A DNA stretch of 64,000 nucleotides from DATAXP01 sp036272935 (GTDB taxonomy: Bacteria > Planctomycetota > Planctomycetia > Pirellulales > PNKZ01): positions 1 through 64,000 of the forward strand of contig DATAXP010000068.1 in the NCBI GenBank assembly GCA_036272935.1, given 5' to 3'. Positions within the stretch are counted from its first letter, which is position 1. Each line of letters starts with the position of its first letter. A program made the position numbers and the translations under genes. The notes below the pieces were generated by a model, which did not search any database, was not told the DNA's origin, and saw only the letters and a list, made by a program, of their open reading frames with translations. Positions 30,394 through 38,031 of this stretch are shown one piece after another.

Positions 30394-30777
30394 ATGCCGC
30401 GTTTGCTGGGTGTCGACATTCCGAACGATCGGCCGACGTTCATTTCGCTGCAGTATCTCTATGGTGTAGGGTCCAAAGTTGCGCAGGAGCTGTGCCGCAA
30501 GGCCGGGATCGACGCTCAGAAGCACGCCCGCGAGCTGCACGAAGACGAGCTGGCCCGGCTCAGTGCCCTGTTGGACAAGGATTATGTCGTCGAAGGGCAG
30601 TTGCGCCGCCAAGTAGCGCAGAACATCGCCCGCCTGAAAGACATCAACTGCTACCGCGGCATCCGGCACCGGCGTGGCTTGCCCGTCCGCGGCCAGCGCA
30701 CCCGCACCAACGCCCGTACCCGCAAGGGACCGAAGAAGACCGTCGCCGGTAAGAAGGGCGTCAAGGACCTGAAGTAA
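30394..30777 (+). CDS. rpsM: 30S ribosomal protein S13
   Basis: 127 aa. Begins PRLLGVDIPNDRPTFISLQY, has the helix-two-turn-helix region with YGVGSKVAQELCRKAGID, and the C-terminal signature GIRHRRGLPVRGQRTRTNAR with a basic tail that contacts tRNA in the P site. 45 nt after rpmJ; CAGGAGG upstream. Confidence 0.97.
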   Translation: MPRLLGVDIPNDRPTFISLQYLYGVGSKVAQELCRKAGIDAQKHARELHEDELARLSALLDKDYVVEGQLRRQVAQNIARLKDINCYRGIRHRRGLPVRGQRTRTNARTRKGPKKTVAGKKGVKDLK

Positions 30778-30784
30778 TTCACAC

Positions 30785-30811
30785 GTTTAGCCGGCGAGCT
30801 TGCTCGCCGCG
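30785..30811 (+). repeat. TTTAGCC stem-loop repeat, copy 2
   Basis: GTTTAGCCGGCGAGCTTGCT then CGCCGCG, directly after the rpsM stop codon. The stem GGCGAGC/GCTCGCC can fold in the operon mRNA. Confidence 0.75.
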
Positions 30812-30838
30812 TTTCGTTCACCAAGGAATGTTGTTCGC

Positions 30839-31234
30839 ATGAGCGTCGCAACGAACGCAACCACCAAGCGCCGCAAGATTCGCCGGAACGTCACCCTGGG
30901 CGTCGCGCACATCAAGGCGACGTTCAACAACACCACCGTGACGATCACCGACACCAAGGGCGATACGCTGTGCTGGGCCAGTGCCGGCACCAGCGGCTTC
31001 AAGGGGAGCCGCAAGAGCACGCCGTTCGCCGGCCAGTGCGCCGCGCAGCAGGCGGCCGAGAAGGCGTCGAAGTTCGGGGTGAAGGAACTCGACGTGAAGG
31101 TCAAGGGTCCCGGCTCCGGCCGCGAGAGCGCCATCACCGCCTTGCAAGCCGCCGGGCTCACGGTCAAGAGCATCGAGGACGTCACGCCGCTGCCGCACAA
31201 CGGCTGCCGCCCGCCAAAGAAACGAAGAGTTTAG
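30839..31234 (+). CDS. rpsK: 30S ribosomal protein S11
   Basis: 131 aa from the ATG at 30839. Contains VAHIKATFNNTTVTITDTKG, SAGTSGFKGSRKSTPFAGQ and the C-terminal signature DVTPLPHNGCRPPKKRRV. Binds 16S rRNA in the platform. The short N-terminal extension is basic. An upstream in-frame start at 30800 would add residues encoded by the repeat at 30785 and is unlikely. Confidence 0.97.
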   Translation: MSVATNATTKRRKIRRNVTLGVAHIKATFNNTTVTITDTKGDTLCWASAGTSGFKGSRKSTPFAGQCAAQQAAEKASKFGVKELDVKVKGPGSGRESAITALQAAGLTVKSIEDVTPLPHNGCRPPKKRRV

Positions 31235-31246
31235 GATTACACAATA

Positions 31247-31873
31247 ATGGCTCGCACCACCGGACCTGTCTGCCGCCTGTGTCGTCGTGAAGGCATGAAG
31301 CTGTTCCTCAAGGGAACACGCTGCGATACGCCCAAGTGCGCGGTCGATCGCCGCAGCATGCCGCCCGGCATGCACAACACGCGCCGGACAAAGCTGACCG
31401 ACTACGGCGTCCACCTGCGCGAGAAGCAAAAGGTAAAGCACTATTACGGAGTGCTCGAGCGCCAGTTCCGCACCTACTTTGCCGAGGCGGAACGCTCGCG
31501 CGGTAACACGGGTGAAACACTGATGTCGCTGCTCGAGCGGCGGCTCGACAACATCGTCCATCGGCTCGGCTTCGGAGTGAGCCGCGCTCAGGCCCGTCAG
31601 CTTGTCCGACACGGGCACATCACGGTCAACGGCCGCCGCGTCGACATCCCCAGCTATCTGGTCCGCGCCGGCGACATTGTCCGCGTGAAAAACCGAGCCA
31701 AGAGCCTCCAGGCGGTGCAGGCCAACATGTCGGAACATCAGCGCGACGTGCCCGACTTCCTTTCGCGCAGCGAAGGAGGCGTCCCCGAAGGGCGCGTCGT
31801 CCGGCTTCCCGAATCGTTCGACGTCTCGATCCCCGTGCAGACCCAACTGATCATCGAGCTGTGCTCGAAATGA
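31247..31873 (+). CDS. rpsD: 30S ribosomal protein S4
   Basis: 208 aa. N-terminal RTTGPVCRLCRREGMKLFLK with a CxxC pair and further Cys at 26 and 31 (zinc-type S4). The S4 RNA-binding domain has RLDNIVHRLGFGVSRAQARQ then LVRHGHITVNGRRVDIPS. 12 nt after rpsK. Primary assembly protein for 16S rRNA. Confidence 0.97.
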   Translation: MARTTGPVCRLCRREGMKLFLKGTRCDTPKCAVDRRSMPPGMHNTRRTKLTDYGVHLREKQKVKHYYGVLERQFRTYFAEAERSRGNTGETLMSLLERRLDNIVHRLGFGVSRAQARQLVRHGHITVNGRRVDIPSYLVRAGDIVRVKNRAKSLQAVQANMSEHQRDVPDFLSRSEGGVPEGRVVRLPESFDVSIPVQTQLIIELCSK

Positions 31874-31878
31874 CAAAA

Positions 31879-31951
31879 ATGCAGAAGGCAGAAGGATGAA
31901 TGCAGAAGTTTCCAGTTCCGCACTTCTGAATTCTGCATTCTGACTTCTGAC
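31879..31951. repeat. Heptamer-arm palindrome, copy A (rpsD-rpoA gap)
   Basis: The left arm is tandem 7-mers GCAGAAG, GCAGAAG, GATGAAT, GCAGAAG. The right arm is TTCTGAA, TTCTGCA, TTCTGAC, TTCTGAC. The arms are roughly complementary around a spacer of about 10 nt. It fills nearly the whole gap between rpsD and rpoA. Confidence 0.85.
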
Positions 31952-31969
31952 CTCCTCCGGAGTTCCCCC

Positions 31970-32977
31970 ATGCGAATTCGATGGCGAGGACTGGAACTAC
32001 CCAGTCTTGTGACCTGCGACACCAAGACGCTCACCGGCACCTACGGTAAGTTCACCGCCGAGCCGTTCGAGCGCGGCTTCGGCGTGACGATCGGCAACAG
32101 CCTGCGCCGCGTGCTGCTGTCGAGCCTCGAAGGCAGCGCCGTCACGCAGGTCAAGATGCGCGGCGCCCAGCACGAGTTCACCACGCTGCCGGGCGTTGTC
32201 GAGGATGTCACGGACATCATCCTCAACGTTAAAGCGTTGGTGGTGAAGAACCACGGCGAAAGCACCCGCGTGATTCGCATCGACAAAAAGACCAAGGGGC
32301 TGGTCACTGCCGCCGACATTCAGACCGACGACCAGGTCGACGTGATCAACAAGCATCACGTCCTGGCGACGCTCACTGCCGACGTGCCGTTCGAGATGGA
32401 GATGGTCGTCGAGAACGGCCGCGGCTACGTGCCGTCGAGTGAGCACAGCCCGAACGTGCAAGAGATCGGCATCATTCCGATCGACGCCGTGTACAGCCCC
32501 GTCACCCGCGTGCGCTACGAGATCGAAGAGACGCGCGTCGGCCAGAAGACCAACTACGACAAGCTCTCGCTGGAGATTTGGACCAACGGTTCGGTCGGTC
32601 CCGAGATGGCGCTGATCGAGTCGGCCAAGATTCTCCGCAAGCACCTCAATCCGTTCATCCAGTACAGCGAGCTGGGAGCCCAGGTGCATGCCGAGAACCG
32701 CAACTACGTTTCGCCCGGCAACGACGTGGCGATCGAGAGCAAGCTGAACATGAACATCGCCGAGCTGAATCTCTCGGTGCGGGCGACCAATTGCCTGGAG
32801 TCCGAGGCGATCACCACCGTGCGCGACCTGGTGCAGCGCTCGCCCGACCAGTTGCTCGACGTGCGCAACTTCGGCGAAACCACGCTCAACGAGGTGCGCG
32901 AGAAGCTGACCGAGTTGGGTCTGCGGCTGGGCATGCGGGTGCCGGCCGCCTCGGGAGTGTTAAACTCAACCGTTTAG
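31970..32977 (+). CDS. rpoA: DNA-directed RNA polymerase alpha subunit
   Basis: 335 aa. The N-terminal dimerisation domain has AEPFERGFGVTIGNSLRRVL and SLEGSAVTQVKM. The C-terminal domain (about 255-325) has LNLSVRATNCLESEAITTVR and LLDVRNFGETTLNEVREKL. Both are complete. The start at 31970 lies after CCGGAG. The TAG stop (32975-32977) is part of the stem-loop repeat at 32972-32998. Confidence 0.97.
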   Translation: MRIRWRGLELPSLVTCDTKTLTGTYGKFTAEPFERGFGVTIGNSLRRVLLSSLEGSAVTQVKMRGAQHEFTTLPGVVEDVTDIILNVKALVVKNHGESTRVIRIDKKTKGLVTAADIQTDDQVDVINKHHVLATLTADVPFEMEMVVENGRGYVPSSEHSPNVQEIGIIPIDAVYSPVTRVRYEIEETRVGQKTNYDKLSLEIWTNGSVGPEMALIESAKILRKHLNPFIQYSELGAQVHAENRNYVSPGNDVAIESKLNMNIAELNLSVRATNCLESEAITTVRDLVQRSPDQLLDVRNFGETTLNEVREKLTELGLRLGMRVPAASGVLNSTV

Positions 32978-32998
32978 CCGGCGACCTTCGTCGCCGCG
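32972..32998 (+). repeat. TTTAGCC stem-loop repeat, copy 3
   Basis: GTTTAGCCGGCGACCTTCGT then CGCCGCG. It supplies the TAG stop of rpoA, then folds as GGCGAC/GTCGCC. Confidence 0.75.
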
Positions 32999-33024
32999 CG
33001 TCGTGCAATCAAAGGACCGGTACC

Positions 33025-33609
33025 ATGCGACATCGACGAACAGGCCGCACGCTCGGCCGCGCCCCGGCCCATCAGCGCGCGCTGCTGCGGAACCTTGCTT
33101 CGGCCCTGCTGCTCACCGAGCGGCAAGACGAGCTCGACGACCAGAAGGCCAAGGTCCCGGGACGGATCATCACCACGCTTCAAAAGGCCAAGGAAGTGCG
33201 GCCGCTGGTTGAGAAGTGCGTCACGATCGCCCGGCGCAGCCTGGCGGCCCAGGACGCAGCCCGTCCGCTGGCGACCGATGCCCAACGGCATTCCGAGGCC
33301 TGGAAGACCTGGCGCAAGAGCGAGCAATACAAGAAGTGGAACGCGGCGATCGCGCCGGTCGTGGCGGCCCGCCGCCGTGCGCTCGTGCTGCTCGGGAACA
33401 AGCGCGCAGTAAAGATATTGTTCGATGAAATCGGGCCGCGGTTTGCCGATCGCGACGGCGGCTACACGCGGATTCTCCGGCTGGCCAAGCCGCGGTTGGG
33501 CGACAACGGCACGCGGGCGATCATCGAGTTCGTCGGCGTGCGCGACCGCACCGCACGCGAAGCCCAGGCGCCGACGTTTGAAGGCGCCGAGGAGCCGACC
33601 GCGACGTAG
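33025..33609 (+). CDS. rplQ: 50S ribosomal protein L17, with long insertion
   Basis: 194 aa compared with about 127 in E. coli. It begins MRHRRTGRTLGRAPAHQRAL and ends with the family core EIGPRFADRDGGYTRILRLA plus AIIEFVGV. The extra length is an insertion of roughly 45 residues between about 72 and 117, rich in Ala, Arg and Trp (SEAWKTWRKSEQYKKWNAAI), plus a smaller insertion near 34-45. The start at 33025 is fixed by the L17 N-terminus. Last gene of the operon. Confidence 0.95.
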   Translation: MRHRRTGRTLGRAPAHQRALLRNLASALLLTERQDELDDQKAKVPGRIITTLQKAKEVRPLVEKCVTIARRSLAAQDAARPLATDAQRHSEAWKTWRKSEQYKKWNAAIAPVVAARRRALVLLGNKRAVKILFDEIGPRFADRDGGYTRILRLAKPRLGDNGTRAIIEFVGVRDRTAREAQAPTFEGAEEPTAT

Positions 33610-33615
33610 TCGTCA

Positions 33616-33641
33616 TTTAGCCGCGTCGCTTGCGACGCGCG
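33616..33641 (+). repeat. TTTAGCC stem-loop repeat, copy 4
   Basis: TTTAGCCGCGTCGCTTGCGA then CGCGCG, a few bases after the rplQ stop. Stem CGCGTCGC/GCGACGCG. Confidence 0.75.
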
Positions 33642-33659
33642 TGATTGCTGGCGCTGTCC

Positions 33660-34259
33660 ATGGATGGCTTGCGTTCATCGGCCGCCGACGCCTTTGACTT
33701 CACGGCGCACATGCGCAGTGTGTGCGTCGACATCGCCGCACGGCTCAGCGAGTTTCGCCACGTCGACATGGCCCGCGTGGCCATTCGCTGGTGCCAGGCG
33801 CGTCACCGCTGGCGTCATGGCGTGCAAGCCACGCTCACGCCGATGCGCTTCGCCGGCGGCGCTAGCGTCGCGGTGCGGCGCGGCCGCCGTTGGTCGGTGC
33901 GTCCACTGTTCGATGCCGACGGTCGCGAGATGCTCTACCTGCTGAGCTTCTATCTGCCGCGGTTTCTGAATCAGCCGTTCGAGGAGAAGCTCGCCACGAT
34001 CTGCCACGAACTATGGCACATCGGCCCGGCGTTCGACGGCGACCTCCGCCGGCACGAACACGGCCGCTACTACGCGCACGGTCCCAGCGAGGCAGAGTAC
34101 CACGGCCAAATGCGCGTGCTAGCACGCGCCTGGCTCGACCGCGCACCTCCCGCGGCGCTATGCGATCCGCTGCGTGGCGATTTTCGCGCGCTGCTGCGGC
34201 GCCACGGTCGCGTGGTCGGCCTGCGGCTGCCGACGCCGAAGCTGGTTCCCGCGCCGTGA
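33660..34259 (+). CDS. Putative zinc metallopeptidase
   Basis: 199 aa from the ATG at 33660 (a TTG at 33645 is also in frame). The motif ICHELWHIGPAFDGD is a HExxH zinc site, and HEHGRYYAHGPSEAEYH follows with more His residues. It resembles the short 'putative metallopeptidase' domain seen in phage and bacterial proteins (PF18894 type), from memory. No signal peptide, so probably cytoplasmic. It lies 50 nt after rplQ and may be read through from that operon. The substrate is unknown. Confidence 0.65.
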   Translation: MDGLRSSAADAFDFTAHMRSVCVDIAARLSEFRHVDMARVAIRWCQARHRWRHGVQATLTPMRFAGGASVAVRRGRRWSVRPLFDADGREMLYLLSFYLPRFLNQPFEEKLATICHELWHIGPAFDGDLRRHEHGRYYAHGPSEAEYHGQMRVLARAWLDRAPPAALCDPLRGDFRALLRRHGRVVGLRLPTPKLVPAP

Positions 34260-34389
34260 ACTCGCCGCGTGCCGCCAGCACTGCTTGCCTCCTCGCGGCA
34301 GCGGCGGTCCCGCTTGACATAACCTCTTGTGCGGGCTACTTTCCCGGCCCCCTAAAGTCCTCTTCCGTTCCCGTTCGCGATCCCCGACC

Positions 34390-35277
34390 ATGTCCGCATT
34401 CCCGCGGCCTGCGCTGCTGTTGGCAACCTGCATGGTCGCGCTCGGGCCGGGGTGCAGCGCCGTGACGCCGCGCCAGGGGGATGCGGCGCTCGTGCGCAGT
34501 CTCGTCCCCGCGGACGCCGTAGCTTTGGAGATGCTCACGCTGCGCGTGCCGGCCGACGCTGCGGCGCTCGACGAGTCGCTGTGGATCGGCATCGACGAAC
34601 TACAGTTTCCCACCGAGCTGCGTCGCCGTCTGGCCGCCAACGGCATCCGCGCCGGCGTCATCGGTGCTCGGCTTCCGGCATCGCTTGAGCAACTGCTGAA
34701 GTCTGACGGTCCGTCTGGCGCATCCACTGACGCCAACCCCGCGATTCAAGTGAGCGATTTCGAAAACGAGCCACGCGTGCGCCGCCGGATCATCGAAACG
34801 CGTTCCGGGCGGAAAATGAAGTTCGTGTGCATCGGCGAGAAAGAGCGTGTCGGCGAGTTGTCGCTGCTGCTGCGCTGCGACGACGGCGCGGTCAACGGCC
34901 GCACTTATCGCAAGGTGATGGGCCTGCTTTTGGCCCGTGCATTCCCCGAGGGGGACGGTCGCGTGCGGCTCGAAGTGCTCCCTGAGATTGAGCACGGCGA
35001 TCCGCAGCGCCGCTTCGAGCCGGGCGACGGCATGATGCGCGTCGAGTTCGGCCCGGCGCGGGAACGCTTCGACACCTTGCGGCTCGAAGCAGTGTTGTCG
35101 CCAGGACAGACGCTGCTGCTGACCTGCGTCGCCGATCGTCCCGGGACGCTGGGGCATCATTTCTTCACCGAAAACGCCTCGGATCGCGTGGTGCAAAAGC
35201 TCGTGCTCGTGCGCCTGGCAGCAGCCAACTACGACGATCTGTTCAGCCCCGATACTCCGGCAGCCGAGATCGACTGA
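34390..35277 (+). CDS. Lipoprotein of unknown function
   Basis: 295 aa from the ATG at 34390. Signal peptide ALLLATCMVALGPGC with lipobox Cys near residue 19. The mature part has an early helix-rich section (TLRVPADAAALDESLWIGID) and a beta-rich C-terminal half ending in a helix (VVQKLVLVRLAAANYDDLFS). No known domain is recognised. The upstream gap holds no clear promoter. Confidence 0.7.
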   Translation: MSAFPRPALLLATCMVALGPGCSAVTPRQGDAALVRSLVPADAVALEMLTLRVPADAAALDESLWIGIDELQFPTELRRRLAANGIRAGVIGARLPASLEQLLKSDGPSGASTDANPAIQVSDFENEPRVRRRIIETRSGRKMKFVCIGEKERVGELSLLLRCDDGAVNGRTYRKVMGLLLARAFPEGDGRVRLEVLPEIEHGDPQRRFEPGDGMMRVEFGPARERFDTLRLEAVLSPGQTLLLTCVADRPGTLGHHFFTENASDRVVQKLVLVRLAAANYDDLFSPDTPAAEID

Positions 35278-35326
35278 TCGGGTTGCTGGCGAAGAAAATG
35301 GTTGACTTCGTTCGTCGCCGCGGCTA

Positions 35327-35341
35327 CTTTGCAATGCAAAG
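35327..35341. promoter_or_regulatory. Palindrome CTTTGCAATGCAAAG, site 1
   Basis: Perfect 15-bp odd palindrome (7-bp arms around a central A) 25 nt before the ATG at 35367. It contains an ATG (35334) in frame with that gene. An identical 15-mer occurs at 36415-36429. Likely operator of the winged-helix regulator at 35974. Confidence 0.65.
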
Positions 35342-35366
35342 CATTCCTCGAAGCGGGGGGGTGACC

Positions 35367-35984
35367 ATGATCGAACTCCACGAGGCACTCGCCGATCTTG
35401 CCGCGATCCGGCGGCAGATCGCTCAAGTCGAACAGTTCCGTGGATACCATACTTTGCCCGCAGCGATTGGCGCGTTGTTGGCCGGTGCCGCCGGGGCCTT
35501 GCAGCCGTGGATCGTTCCCGAGCCAACGCAGGATCTTCTGCGATACGTCGCATTGTGGGTGGCGGTAGCCATCGTCGCCGGCAGCGTTTCGGTCTTCGAC
35601 GTCTGGCAACGTCACCGCAATTGCGATACGCTGCGCGGCACGCTTGCCCGGTTGGCCTGCGAGCAATTCGCGCCATGCGTGATCGCCGGCGCAGCGCTTA
35701 CGTGGACGATTGTCCGTTTCGTACCTCACGTCGGCTGGATGTTGCCTGGGCTCTGGGCCATCTTGTTCAGTCTCGGCCTATTCGCTTCGTGCCGCTTATT
35801 GCCGCGCGCGATCATTGTTGTCGCCGGCTGGTATTTGCTAGCCGGCTGCTTTTACCTGGCGCTTGGTTCATCCCACACCGGTCTCGAACCCTGGAGGATG
35901 CCGGTGATCTTCGGCATCGGGCAAGCGGGCGCCGCCGTGGTGCTTGCGCGTCAAGCGACCGGGGAGCGCGCTCGTGCCAGCTAA
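35367..35984 (+). CDS. Multi-pass membrane protein, unknown function
   Basis: 205 aa from the ATG at 35367, which follows a G-rich ribosome site. A helical N-terminus (ELHEALADLAAIRRQIAQVE) precedes about five or six TM segments (for example ALWVAVAIVAGSVSVFDVW, LWAILFSLGLFASCRLL, IIVVAGWYLLAGCFYLAL). An alternative start at 35334, inside the palindrome, would add MQSIPRSGGVT. The stop overlaps the downstream regulator start by 11 nt, so the two are translationally coupled. Confidence 0.75.
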   Translation: MIELHEALADLAAIRRQIAQVEQFRGYHTLPAAIGALLAGAAGALQPWIVPEPTQDLLRYVALWVAVAIVAGSVSVFDVWQRHRNCDTLRGTLARLACEQFAPCVIAGAALTWTIVRFVPHVGWMLPGLWAILFSLGLFASCRLLPRAIIVVAGWYLLAGCFYLALGSSHTGLEPWRMPVIFGIGQAGAAVVLARQATGERARAS

Positions 35985-36393
35985 AAAACCTCGTGACTCC
36001 GCAAGCGATTTGTCCGGCCGGTTCGCGTACGACGGACTCGATCGCACCATTCACGAAAAGGCTCGGTTGGGAATCATGACGTCGCTGGCGACACATCGCG
36101 AGGGCTTGCTGTTCAATGATCTGAAACAGCTATGTTCGCTCACCGACGGCAACCTATCTCGGCACTTACAGGTGCTACAGGCGGCAGGGCTGGTCGAAGC
36201 CTGGAAAGGATCGTCTCGTCGTCGGCCACAAACGCTTTGTCGCCTCACGCGCCGCGGGCGGGAAGAACTACTGGAGTACATCTCCGTGCTCGAGAATGTC
36301 GTGGCCGATGCCGTCGCAGCGCGGAAGGCCGCGAACCGTGAGGCCCAGACACGATCGAGCACGGCATGGAACTTGGGATTGGCGTCGCCGTAA
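35974..36393 (+). CDS. Winged-helix transcriptional regulator (HTH_34 type)
   Basis: 139 aa from a GTG at 35974 preceded by GGGGAG. DNA-binding part: HEKARLGIMTSLATHREGLL, NDLKQLCSLTDGNLSRHLQV and LQAAGLVEAWKGSSRRRPQT, the pattern of PF13601 winged-helix regulators (MarR/ArsR-like). A C-terminal helix YISVLENVVADAVAARKA should dimerise. It overlaps the upstream membrane-protein gene. Flanking genes carry the CTTTGCAATGCAAAG palindrome, its probable site. Confidence 0.85.
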   Translation: MPAKKPRDSASDLSGRFAYDGLDRTIHEKARLGIMTSLATHREGLLFNDLKQLCSLTDGNLSRHLQVLQAAGLVEAWKGSSRRRPQTLCRLTRRGREELLEYISVLENVVADAVAARKAANREAQTRSSTAWNLGLASP

Positions 36394-36414
36394 TTCTCTT
36401 TTTTTGCAACCATA

Positions 36415-36429
36415 CTTTGCAATGCAAAG
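36415..36429. promoter_or_regulatory. Palindrome CTTTGCAATGCAAAG, site 2
   Basis: Identical to site 1. Here the ATG inside the palindrome (36422-36424) is the first possible start codon of the next gene, so a bound regulator would cover the start site. Confidence 0.65.
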
Positions 36430-37123
36430 CATGAACGCGACCGTGCCAACGCGATTGCGAACACTGCTGCGGGGCGACCCAGTAGCGATCGCCGCGCAAC
36501 TCGACGCCGATCCGCAGAGCCTGCCATTTTTTCTCGCAGTCACCGTGCTGGGAAGCGCTGTTTACGCAAGCACCTTGGGTTGGTGGCGAGCACCGGAGCA
36601 GGCGGCTTGGGCCGCAATCAAGTTTCCTCTGGTGATGCTGCTGACCGCAATCGGCAACGCCGGTCTTAATGGCGTGCTGGCACAATTGCTCGGCACCGGC
36701 CTGACCTTTGGGCGCACATGCTCGGCCATTCTGCTGAGCTTTGCGATTGCCGCGACGATCCTCGCAGCGTTCAGCCCGTTGATTCTCTTCCTGTTGCTCA
36801 ACGTGCCGACCTTAGGTACCAGCGACTCCGCATACGCGGTGGTGCTGGTCTCGCATGTCGCGGCAATCGCTCTGGCAGGCGTGGTCGCGAACTATCGCTT
36901 GTTGCGGCTGATTCAGCACCTTTGCGGAAGTCTGGGAATCGCACGACGAACGCTACTGGCCTGGTTGGCAGGCAATTTACTGCTTGGAAGTCAGGTTGCT
37001 TGGGTTCTGCGGCCGTTCGTCGGCACGCCCGGTGCGCCGGTCACGTTCCTGCGCAATGATGCCGTGCGAGGCAATTTTTTCGAAGCGATTGCTGACTCGA
37101 TGCGACGTTTGATCGTTGAATGA
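36422..37123 (+). CDS. Multi-pass membrane protein, paralogue 1
   Basis: 233 aa from the ATG inside the palindrome (MQSMNATV); the next ATG is at 36431. About five TM segments (for example FPLVMLLTAIGNAGLNGVLA, ILLSFAIAATILAAFSPLIL). The C-terminal WVLRPFVGTPGAPVTFLRND then NFFEAI is shared with the next gene. I recall similar proteins being annotated as 'actin-binding WH2' in related genomes, a doubtful label. No Shine-Dalgarno is obvious before the first ATG, so a leaderless start is possible. Confidence 0.75.
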   Translation: MQSMNATVPTRLRTLLRGDPVAIAAQLDADPQSLPFFLAVTVLGSAVYASTLGWWRAPEQAAWAAIKFPLVMLLTAIGNAGLNGVLAQLLGTGLTFGRTCSAILLSFAIAATILAAFSPLILFLLLNVPTLGTSDSAYAVVLVSHVAAIALAGVVANYRLLRLIQHLCGSLGIARRTLLAWLAGNLLLGSQVAWVLRPFVGTPGAPVTFLRNDAVRGNFFEAIADSMRRLIVE

Positions 37124-37244
37124 AGACCTTTCCCTCATAATTTGTTCGTGAGAACTACCATGGACGACGTCAATCGGGACGAGGAACACGAAGAACCCCG
37201 TGAGGCGGAGGTCATACAGCCTCCAGATCCGCCGAAATCGCGCG

Positions 37245-37955
37245 ATGATGCTACGAGTTTTTTCGCCAATGCAGAGCACCGGCGGCGCTGGAACGGTCCT
37301 TTCCACGCTTTTGCGTTGGCCAGGAAGGTTGGTTTACGAACTGCATCGGCCCGGCGCGCTCAAGCGGATCGACGTGCCATTGGCGATAGTGGCCGTCGCC
37401 TGTTTGGCAGCCTACGGGCTGGTGGTTGGGAGCTTTTCGGGTGGCGAGCAATTCTGGGCGGCGCCGTTGAAGATCACGCTGGGTTCGTTTGCCGCCGCGG
37501 CAATCTGTCTGCCGAGCCTGTATGTTTTCTCGTGCCTGGCTGGCGCGAATGACCGCATGCATTTCGGCGCGCTGACTGGTGTGCTGTTGGCTGCGGTAAC
37601 GGTCAACGCCCTGCTCCTGGTCAGCTTCGCGCCGGTCGCGTGGTTATTCTCCGAGTCGACCGAATCGATCGGCCTGATCGGAACGCTGCATCTCATCTTT
37701 TGGTTGACCGGCATCGTCTTCGCGATGCGACTGTTGAAACTGGCTGCATCGTATCTCGGCGTCGGCGATCGCGGCTACTTGTTGTTGTGGATGGGGATCT
37801 TCTTGCTGGTGAACCTGCAAATGACGACGACGTTGCGGCCACTGTTGGGGCGCAGCGAACACTTCCTGCCGACCGAAAAGCGGTTCTTCCTATCGCACTG
37901 GGCGGACGTGCTCAACATCTCGGCAAAGAAGTCGCAGCGCGTTACTTATCCCTAG
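37245..37955 (+). CDS. Multi-pass membrane protein, paralogue 2
   Basis: 236 aa from the ATG at 37245; a later ATG at 37269 gives MQSTGGAGT, parallel to the MQS start of paralogue 1. About six TM segments. The C-terminal TTTLRPLLGRSEHFLPTEKR then FFLSHW matches the LRPFVG...NFF end of the preceding protein, so the two are paralogues. A separate frame from 37160 (MDDVNRDEEHEEPREAEVIQ) is acidic and open through the same start region. It could be a short overlapping gene or the original N-terminus before a frameshift. Confidence 0.72.
   Translation: MMLRVFSPMQSTGGAGTVLSTLLRWPGRLVYELHRPGALKRIDVPLAIVAVACLAAYGLVVGSFSGGEQFWAAPLKITLGSFAAAAICLPSLYVFSCLAGANDRMHFGALTGVLLAAVTVNALLLVSFAPVAWLFSESTESIGLIGTLHLIFWLTGIVFAMRLLKLAASYLGVGDRGYLLLWMGIFLLVNLQMTTTLRPLLGRSEHFLPTEKRFFLSHWADVLNISAKKSQRVTYP
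37262..37278. promoter_or_regulatory. Degenerate third copy of the 15-bp palindrome
   Basis: TTCGCCAATGCAGAGCA matches 12 of 17 positions of the site 1/2 region including the ATG and right half. It is probably a decayed or half site. Confidence 0.35.
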
Positions 37956-37964
37956 CGCAACAAA

Positions 37965-37994
37965 AAAGCCCACGGACGGCTGTCCGTGGGCTTT
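37965..37994. terminator. Bidirectional intrinsic terminator
   Basis: Perfect 13-bp stem AAAGCCCACGGAC / GTCCGTGGGCTTT with loop GGCT, flanked by an A run on the left and T-rich sequence on the right. It lies between the converging paralogue-2 gene and the MscS-like gene and can serve both. Confidence 0.9.
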
Positions 37995-38031
37995 GGTCAT
38001 CTTCGCCGGGTGCGGTGTGATGGGCCGCGCG

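Noticed and set aside
37142..37552. Acidic reading frame starting MDDVNRDEE as a separate gene
   Set aside because: Only the first 30 or so codons look protein-like and it then runs antiphase through the membrane-protein gene; noted as a possible old N-terminus.
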